From Salticus scenicus (Eukaryota; Arthropoda; Arachnida; Araneae; Salticidae): DNA of 64,000 bases. The stretch spans positions 245,733,082-245,797,081 of the forward strand of contig OZ005660.1 of NCBI GenBank assembly GCA_963930645.1. The letters are read 5' to 3'. The translations under genes were made by a program, and so were the position numbers. The notes below the pieces were generated by a model. The model made no database searches and was not told the origin of the DNA. It saw only the letters and a list, made by a program, of their open reading frames with translations. Below are positions 56,792-64,000 of the stretch, one piece after another (the first letter of the stretch is position 1; each line of letters opens with the position of its first letter).

Positions 56792-57176
56792 CCTTTATAG
56801 CAGTTCTTAATCTTAAATTCAGCAAAAACATTTCTACCTTATGGGGAAACATCAATGAACATATGAGCAGTCAATTTTGACATAATATTAAGTGCTATGT
56901 AGCGTTAGATTTCAAAATCTTCATTTGTAATCATTTTGTAAATATGCAATTTTTTTTAAATGCATAGGTGTCAGCAGATGAAATTCATATGGAATCTTGT
57001 GTTTCTGAAGAAACAAATCTGAGAAATAAGTTAAGAGCGATGGAGGAGAAATTACAAGATACAGAAGAGATATTACAAGCCACTGAAAAAAAAAAATTGA
57101 AGCTACACAAGCAGAGTTAGAAGCTGCACACGTAATGAATGCGCAATTAGAACTTGAAATAAGTGAGGATTTCTAA
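56018..57176 (+). pseudogene. two-exon THAP gene with poly-phenylalanine run, nonsense codon and frameshift
   Basis: Exon 1 (56018-56380) starts MVQHCAVPQCSNNATLKAIS, then 30 T encode ten Phe, then SFPRDRNMRKQWLVKIRRDE, RVCSAHF and ALPSDF: a THAP finger (C-x4-C, C-x2-H, AVP box) with the T run inside. TGA at 56339-56341 interrupts, but the frame goes on as KAFDTTSAASSSN to GTAAGT (56381). A phase-0 intron ends in TAG at 56967. Exon 2 (56968-57176) encodes an acidic coiled coil (NLRNKLRAMEEKLQDTEEIL), then an A run shifts the frame; the other frame continues EATQAELEAAHVMNAQLELE to TAA 57176. A coiled coil after the THAP domain is usual for THAP proteins. Confidence 0.6.
56713..56757. repeat. 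GC-rich hairpin within a TA microsatellite
   Basis: GGGCCGGTGAC and GTCACCGGCCC form an 11-bp stem around a 21-base G-rich loop, with TA repeats on both sides. It may be the remains of, or a minimal form of, a TIR element that targets TA. Confidence 0.5.
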
Positions 57177-57659
57177 ATATTTTTTGAGAAATAATTCTGA
57201 GCATGTAATTATTGATGTGTGTTACAACACATAAATGCTTTCTGTAGACTGTTTTATTTATTTCAGTGTCATCAAACTACTTTTACTTTTATAATTAACA
57301 TATAGAATATAAGCATTGACACTAATGCCTGATTCATTGTACCTTATTTTTATTTATTTATTTATTTATTTATTTTTTAATATAAAACTATGCGCTTTCT
57401 TAATAAAAAAGTTCTGCTCTAAGACTGCAAACAAATCTCATTAGTGTAACTAGATTATTTTTGTATAAGAGCAGTACACATCCAGGATATCTTTGATCAG
57501 TTTTTCTGTGTACTTTTCTTTATTTATATTATGAAGATATGAAAATGAGGTTGTATAATTGATTTTTGGACTTTAGTAACAATTTCAGTGACGGCATAAG
57601 TGCTAACTACAAAGGTGTGGGACTGGGGCACATGCTGCTTTGAAAATTTTAATGGAGAT
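57177..57659. other. non-coding DNA between the THAP locus and the BEL element
   Basis: AT-rich with a TTTA repeat near 57353-57376. Ends in GAGAT, the BEL target duplication. No gene supported. Confidence 0.5.
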
Positions 57660-57976
57660 TGTAGAAACTTAACTACAAATGATTAATTTTCGACGGACCT
57701 TTTTTTTTTATATTATTTAATTGAAACAAAATAAAATATGTACATATATACAATAAAAACATACTTGAAAGAAATTTGGATTTCGACGTAAATTTGATTA
57801 ATTATCCACATTTTTGATGGTTATATTTCTAGTAATGTAGTTTGTAATAGTAATTATATAACGCATCAACTCAAGTCATGGTGCTATCAGCACTCGTATC
57901 GTTCTCTTTCTGCGAGCACATTTTTTCTTACCCTCTGACAGGTGATCCGCGACGGGGTGGCGCGCATGCGTCAACA
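57660..57976 (-). repeat. BEL/Pao 3' LTR
   Basis: 317 bp, TGTAGAAACTTAAC to GCATGCGTCAACA, matched by 63527-63852. The internal side at 57977 is GC-rich and forms the polypurine tract in element sense. Confidence 0.92.
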
Positions 57977-58259
57977 TCCCGCCCGGCCTTGCTATGTTCT
58001 CATGCAAGAACTTACAATATTTTTTTGCAAAACTTTAAATTTACAATTTCACATAACGTAAATAGATAAAATAATAACAAATAAATGAATGTAACATAAT
58101 ATCAATATTTCGCACAACACATAGAATTAGAAAAAAGATTAACTGATTATAATAAACAGAAATTTTCATAATTAACTAACAATTTTAGAGTAATATATAT
58201 AATACAGTAAATTAATATAATAAATGTTCATATTCATTTTTTTTTTTTTTTTTTTTTTT
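57977..58259 (-). other. BEL 3' untranslated segment
   Basis: Non-coding, between the pol stop at 58260 and the LTR. A T run at about 58238-58260 (poly-A in element sense) directly follows the stop codon. Confidence 0.6.
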
Positions 58260-60455
58260 TTACTCCTCGATAGGCAGCACGCACAATCTGGAGATGGATC
58301 TTTTGTAAATCCCTTTGGTAGTTTTTATATCTACCAATCTAACTTTATTATCCTGACCAGGATATAGCTTTATCACACGCCCTAAAAACCACTTGCATGG
58401 TGGAAGATTTTCTTCCCTGACTAAAACCATGTCTCCGATTTTTAAATTTTCTTTATCAATTATCCATTTTCTGCGCTGTTGTAAGTTATTCAAGTAAGAA
58501 AGACTCCATCTTTTCCAGATTGCCTGAACTGAATTCGTAATATTTTGCCAAGCACTTAGGCGATTTTTCTCAACATTAGTTAAAGAAGGTTCAACAACAG
58601 CCGTTATTGGCCTTCCAATAAGAAAATGGGCTGGAGTTAAAACCTCTAAATCTTCAATACTTGAAGCTAGCGGAGTCAGTGGTCTCGAGTTCAAGATCGC
58701 TTCCACTTGAGTAACAAGTGTAAGCATTTCTTCAAATGTAAATTTTGAATTACCCGCTATACGTTTAAAATGGTATTTAAACGCTTTGATATTCGCTTCC
58801 CATAGACCACCCCAATTTGGACTCCTTGGAGGAATAAAAACCCATTCTATTTTTTCCTCTGCAAAAAAATTGAATAAGGATTCTTCCTTATTTCTTACCA
58901 GTTTATACAAGGCATTAAGTTCCCTGTTGGCGCCTACCATATTGGTCCCATTATCCGAAAATATTTTATGACACTTGCCCCTTCTCGAAATAAATCTTTT
59001 TAACGCAGCTATCAGAGCTTGTGAAGTTAAATCACTAATAAGTTCAAGGTGTATAGCCTTTGTTACTAGACAAATGAAAATACAAACATAAATTTTGATT
59101 TCTGGACCTTTCATTCCATATTTATTTTTGATTAAAAAGGGTCCAGACAAATCTACTCCAGTTGAATTAAATGTTTTATCTGGCGTTATTCTTTGTTTTG
59201 GCAAGTTTCCCATTTTTTGTACACATACTTTCGTATTTGCTTTAAAACAGACTAAACATCTGTGCACAATTTTTTTACAAAGATTTCTCCCATGAATGGG
59301 CCAATATTTTTGCCTAACCTGAAACAGAAGATGTTGGGGACCTATATGAAAATATTTTTCATGATAATATTTTACAATTAATTCAGTTAATTTATTTTTT
59401 GAAGGAAGCACATAAGGATGCTTAATCGAATAAGATAACTGCGAATTTTGCAGTCTCCCCCCCACCCTTATTAAACCATTGATATCCAAAAATGGGGATA
59501 AATTAAAAATTTTACTCTTATGCGATACATTACCGCCACTTTTCAAGGCAGCTATTTCAGTAGGAAATTCTTCCTCCTGCAGCTGTTTCAATAAGAAGTT
59601 TTCTGCCTTTGTCAGCTCTTTAGACATCAGCGGTCCTTCCTTCTTTTCTAAAGGATTTCTTAGATTGTGAAGAAACCTGAAAAGAAAACTACATATACGT
59701 AATATTTTTAAAAATCTATTACTACAATTAATCAGATAGTTCAAAATGGTAAGGTCCTTTTTCAAATTTAGAGTCACTGCTTTTTTAGATTTTAATTCAG
59801 GAGTGTAGTCTTCCTCATTTGGTTCTGAAAAGTCAATAACAGATTGTTTGTTTTCGTCAGACATTAAAGAGGGTGGTCCATGCCACCATTGTTCACTATA
59901 AAGCAGTTTTTCTGCCGTGAGGCCTCTGCTCAGGTGGTCTGAAGGATTTTCTTTTCCAGCACAGTGAAACCACGTATCAGAATCTGTCAAATTCGTGATT
60001 TCTTGTATTCTGTTTGCAACAAATTGTTTCCATCTTTTTGTTGATCCTTTAATCCAAAATAAGACAATTTTTGAATCAGTATGATGAAACACAGAATAGC
60101 ATGTTTTCTGTCCTATGATTTCTTGAACTTTATGACTCAATCGTGCTGCCAACAAGGCACCGAGGAGTTCCAGTCGAGGTAACGTAATGCTTTTTAATGG
60201 AGCTACTCTACCTTTTGAAGTGATGAGATTTACAAGAACTTTATCTCGTTTTTTAACTTTCATGTATACTGAAGCCCCATAGGCAAGTTTGGAGGCATCA
60301 CAAAAAACATGTAATTGTATTTCATCTTCACAAGAAGAATCTAGAACAAGTCTTGGGACTCTAAGCTCTCTAAGAAGTGGTAACTCCTTACACCAAGCCA
60401 GCCACTTTTCTAATATGTCTGGAGGCAATTTTTCATCCCACGTGACCTTTCTGTT
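58260..60455 (-). pseudogene. BEL pol 3' part: RNase H, integrase and C-terminal domain
   Basis: In frame with the upstream pol ORF, from which it is separated only by the TGA at 60456-60458 (QEI, stop, NRKVTWDEKLPPDILEKW). Visible are an RNase H segment (LHVFCDASKLAYGASVY, HTDSKIVLFWIKG), the H2C2 zinc site (YFHIGPQHLL ... CLVCFK), integrase core acids in STGVDLSGP, FSDNGTN and GGLWEANIKA, and a DUF5641-like C-terminus (GDMVLVREENLPPCKWFLGR). The Met at 60428 is not a natural start. Ends at TAA 58260-58262. Confidence 0.93.
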
Positions 60456-62302
60456 TCAAATTTCCTGCATTAGACATTTCATTCTGATAGTAAATGGTGC
60501 AAGCAACCCCATCGGGTCGAAGATTTTCCCGATGGTTTGTAAAATGGTTCTTTTTGTATTTTCTTCTGTGTCAACCACTTCAAGAATTCCTTTAAGATCT
60601 AGGGTAAAACAGTCATCTTTTGTTTGCCAACATATGCCTAATACTTTCGTGTTGTCGCTCCCTAAGTTAATGGCGGTTTCAGTTGGGTAAGTATCGAACC
60701 CTTCGTCGGCCCACTGTTTCATCAATGATGAGTCGTTGCTGATCCATTTCCTCATCACCATTCCAGCTTCCTTAATAATCTTCTTTGCAGAGCGGGAAAC
60801 TTCCAGTGCCTCTTCTGAAGTATCTTGACCGGTAATCCAGTCATCTACGTACATGCATGAATTCAGGTGATGTACGGTTGTTGGATAATCTTCTCTATAT
60901 TTTTCTATGTGATGCTTCACTGTAGCTGCTAATAAAAAAGGGCTAGAATTCACCCCAAAAAGTACTCTGTTAAATCGATAAGTTTGAAGATTCGGTTTTA
61001 AGTCAGTACGAGGATTACTATTGGACCATAAAAAACTTACTACGTCCTTGTGTTTATCTGCTAAACAAATCTGAAGAAATGCTTGACGAATATCCGAAGA
61101 TATAGCTATCTTGTTAATTCTAAAATTGATCAGCACATCTAATAAATTTGGGTTTAAATTTGGACCCGGCCAAAGACAATCATTAAGAGATAGTTCATTT
61201 AATTGATGTGACCCTGCATCAAATACTATACGTGTAGAAGTTGTGACCCGACCTTCTTTTTTCACAGCTTGGTGTGGTAAGTAATATATTGGTTTATCAA
61301 CACTTATGTTAGGTTTTTCGACTTTTTCAATTATTCCTTGTTTTATGTAGTCCTGAATTATCTCTTGATATTGATCATACAGATCATTATTTTTGTGAAA
61401 CTTTCTCCATAAGTAAAAAAATCGCTGTTTTGCAACTGGAAAATTATTTGATAATTCTTTCCAATCTTTACGAAAGGGTAATTCTACTACATATCGGTCA
61501 TTTTTATAATTAACTGTCTGTTTGAATATTGTCATAGCCTGATCCTCTTCTTTAAAACAGGGATCATCTTTAATTCCGAGGGATTCTAGATCGAAAAAGA
61601 GCTTAAGAGTGTTACTAAGGGAATCTTCTGACAAAACGAAACACTGTTTCGAATTACTCGGTTCTGTTTCTTCAACCTTTCCACACGCTAGCCATCCAGA
61701 TTCAGTTTCCTTAAAAAACAAATCGTCATTTATTTTATAAGTATTATCCTTTAAAACTTTGAATAAGATATCTGCACTGATTAACGCTTCTATTTCATTA
61801 GGTTCAAAAAATGTCTCGTCACACAATTTCAAAAATTCTGGAATTTTTATGTCTGAAATGTTTAATTTATTGCATGGTGTGAGCCCTGTTATATTATCTA
61901 CAATCAAAAATTCTACTGGTTCACTAAAAGAACAATCTTCATTTGAAATAAAGGTATCTAATATCCACTTAATATTTTGTGTCAATCCATTCAAACCTGA
62001 AACTGGAGTTTTTATTTTTTCTCTTTTAATTCCTAAACATTCACTCATCTTTTCAGTTAATACGCACACATTTGAAGCGGAATCCAGAACGCATCGTATT
62101 TTTATTCTTTTTTTATTTTCACACTGAACATAAATATAAGCTGTGGAAAACAGAATACTTTTTCTATTTTCTTTTAAATATCTGCTATTATTACTCAAAA
62201 CGGAAGCATTTATTTGCGCAACCTTTTTGTCTACATCTGGTAATTTGGATGAATTTATTTCATCCGAGTCTGGAACTGGGGTTTTGGCGCCAGAAAAAAA
62301 AA
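60456..62302 (-). pseudogene. BEL pol 5' part: protease and RT
   Basis: The frame actually opens before the Met at 62198 (SGAKTPVPDSDEIN reads in frame from about 62293). Protease: RCVLDSASNVCVLTEKM. RT: RIVFDAGSHQLNELSLNDCL, ISSDIRQAFLQI with the first catalytic Asp, RVLFGVNSSPFLLAA, then CMYVDDWITGQ (YVDD near 60845). It ends at TGA 60456-60458, most simply a Trp codon changed to TGA. At the 5' side the link to the gag frame is lost through a slip in the A9 run (T9 in element sense) at about 62294-62302. Confidence 0.92.
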
Positions 62303-63483
62303 CATATTAATCTGTTGTGCTTCATTCCTCAGGTGCATTTGAATTTCGATAAGCAATCATTTTTCTTATGGTTTTGCCTAAAACAAACCTCACAAAGCTT
62401 GTGAAGGCGTATTATACTTAATCTTTCGTTAATGTTTAATTTCAAAAATGCATCACATTTATAAATAGGGTGATAAGTATTTTTACAAACGACACAATTT
62501 TTGTTTTTATTTTCATGCATTAAAAGAGTTTTAGATTTGTTAATAGCCGGAAAGTTTTTGTTAGTATTTTTATTTCCGCTAGTCATATTCGTTCTATTAA
62601 TAGATAATAAAACTGATTCTCGTTGTTCCAAAAATTTGATAAATTCTTCAAAGGTGGGAACATTTTTGGATTTATGGGACAACTCAAAATTCTTCCTAGA
62701 TTCTCTGTCTAACTTTGCTACAAGAATATTTATAATGAAAACATCTGATAATTTATTCTGTACATATTTAAGAACTTTCAAGGCACGCAGATTTTTCTGA
62801 ATACAATCAATCATGTTTCTTATCTCTTTGGGATTTTCAGTTTGAATTTTCTCAAAATTCAGAATATTTTGTACATGAATATCAACAATTAATCACTCGT
62901 TATCATAGCGATTTTCTAATGCATTATATAAGGATTCAAATGTATCAAAATTACTAACTAAATTTTTAGCATCATATTTGAGACAAGATCTAAGATAATA
63001 TAATTTCTGCGACTGATTAATATGAACATTATTGGTTATTAAATCATTAAATTGTTCTTTAAAAGAACTGAATTCCTCATATTTTCCTGAAAATTCAGGT
63101 AATACTAAAGGAGGAATTTGAGTTTTTATTTCAAGGGCATCTTGAGATGCATTTTCAGTCGCATTTATTTTTTTATGAGAATCAAATTTCTTATAAGAAT
63201 TAATAAGAGTATTAATTCTTACCTCTAATTTTTCCAGACGTTCTTCACATGAGTCAAGATCGTCACCTATGGTTGCTTGTTCAGCATCTTTCAAGTCTTG
63301 AATTTCGTAGTATTTTTGTCGTAATTCATCGATTTTTGTTTGTAGTAGTTCGACGTTCTTTAATTTCACTTTTAATTCTACTACATCTATATCGTAATTT
63401 TCGGCATTCGTGCCTTCTACATATTTTTCAATTCTAGTTATCTTTCCTTTTAAGGAAGATTTCAATTTATTATTTTTATCCAT
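62303..63483 (-). pseudogene. BEL gag with zinc knuckles, two nonsense codons
   Basis: Starts MDKNNKLKSSLKGKITRIEK at 63483, has a coiled-coil-prone first part (ELLQTKIDELRQKYYEIQDL), then the DUF1759-like segment PPLVLPEFSGKYEEF. TGA at 62893-62895 follows ENRYDNE, and the frame continues LIVDIHVQNIL, so an Arg CGA has probably become TGA. Further on are CVVCKNTYHPIYKC and CEVCFRQNHKKNDC knuckles, then a second TGA at 62329-62331 (KFKCT, stop, GMKHNRLIC). Confidence 0.88.
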
Positions 63484-63526
63484 AAGTCGCTGATTACAAG
63501 CTCCTTTCTCGACGGAGCCACTATTT

Positions 63527-63852
63527 TGTAGAAACTTAACTACAAATGATTAATTTTCGACGGACCTTTTTTTTTTTTTTTTTTTATATTATTTAATTGA
63601 AACAAAATAAAATATGTACATATATACAATAAAAACATACTTGAAAGAAATTTGGATTTCGACGCAAATTTGATTAATTATCCACATTTTTGATGGTTAT
63701 ATTTCTAGTAATGTAGTTTGTAATAGTAATTATATAACGCATCAACTCAAGTCATGGTGCTATCAGCACTCGTATCGTTCTCTTTCTGCGAGCACATTTT
63801 TTCTTATCCTCTGACAGGTGATCCGCGACGGGGTGGCGCGCATGCGTCAACA
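63527..63852 (-). repeat. BEL/Pao 5' LTR
   Basis: 326 bp, TGTAGAAAC to CAACA. Differs from the 3' LTR mainly by a longer T run (about 18 against 9) and a few substitutions. Confidence 0.92.
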
Positions 63853-63857
63853 GAGAT

Positions 63858-64000
63858 GTTGCCCCCTTTATAATTTTCTGCATTTTCTACTTTACATAAA
63901 TAAAATTTAACAAAATTTTTCTAATGTTTATATACTCTTATTGTGTAATGAATGAAAGTTTTTTTTTTTTTTTTTAAGTTTCAAATACAGAAAATCTTCA
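63858..64000. other. AT-rich flank
   Basis: TTTTCTGCATTTTCTACTTT at about 63876-63895 resembles the interior repeat of the nested element at 51640-52300. Otherwise no feature. Confidence 0.4.

Larger units (their letters stand above)
57660..63852 (-). mobile_element. BEL/Pao LTR retrotransposon
   Basis: LTRs at 57660-57976 and 63527-63852 run TGTAGAAAC to GCGTCAACA on the plus strand and are nearly identical except for T-run length. The 5-bp duplication GAGAT lies at 57655-57659 and 63853-63857. The coding region is read on the minus strand in BEL order: gag, zinc knuckles, protease, RT, RNase H, integrase. A TGGCTCCGTCGAG sequence just inside the 5' LTR is the likely primer-binding site, and GGCCGGGCGGGA before the 3' LTR the likely polypurine tract. 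Three nonsense codons and one frameshift inactivate it. Confidence 0.95.

Overview
The window is AT-rich eukaryotic DNA with intron-like splice signals, long homopolymer runs and almost no intact host genes. It carries Copia, Gypsy (Ty3) and BEL/Pao retrotransposons, a C2H2 zinc-finger array, THAP-domain loci and many short inverted-repeat elements. This mix points to an arthropod, most likely a chelicerate such as a spider. That is an inference from element types and composition; no marker gene in the window fixes the species.

Layout. 656-2900: a fold-back DNA element with arms of about 1 kb and an 8-bp target duplication; each arm carries a differently broken copy of one cysteine-rich ORF. 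5775-14590: a decayed minus-strand zinc-finger array split by a Copia element (5924-11864, duplication TATAG), whose own 5' LTR was later split by a 1.56-kb inverted-repeat transposon. 14600-26500: AT-rich DNA with several MITEs, a 146-bp tandem repeat and a Penelope-like fragment with a hammerhead-like motif. 26560-31090: a degenerate satellite domain with G/C runs. 34586-39173: a nearly complete Gypsy element (duplication CCAAG) inserted just upstream of a coding-like exon (39444-39727). 39869-48870: inverted-repeat elements, a tRNA-like sequence, a Helentron-like element, a possible exon (44899-45194) and a coding-like ORF split by a 901-bp TIR element. 49208-50166: a second Helentron-like element, followed by a 71-codon ORF resembling the start of a polyomavirus minor capsid protein. 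51202-52722: an element nested inside another, each with an 8-bp duplication. 54570-57176: three THAP-domain loci, two of them visibly broken. 57660-63852: a BEL/Pao element (duplication GAGAT).

The strongest evidence is structural. Target duplications, matching LTRs or TIRs and interrupted copies give an order of insertion: zinc-finger array, then Copia, then TIR transposon; and 8-bp-duplication element, then a second such element inside it. All three retrotransposons have near-identical LTRs but carry nonsense codons or frameshifts, so they are recent yet probably cannot move alone. No complete cellular gene can be assembled from the window; the best host candidates are the 11-finger ORF, the THAP loci and the exons at 39444 and 44899.
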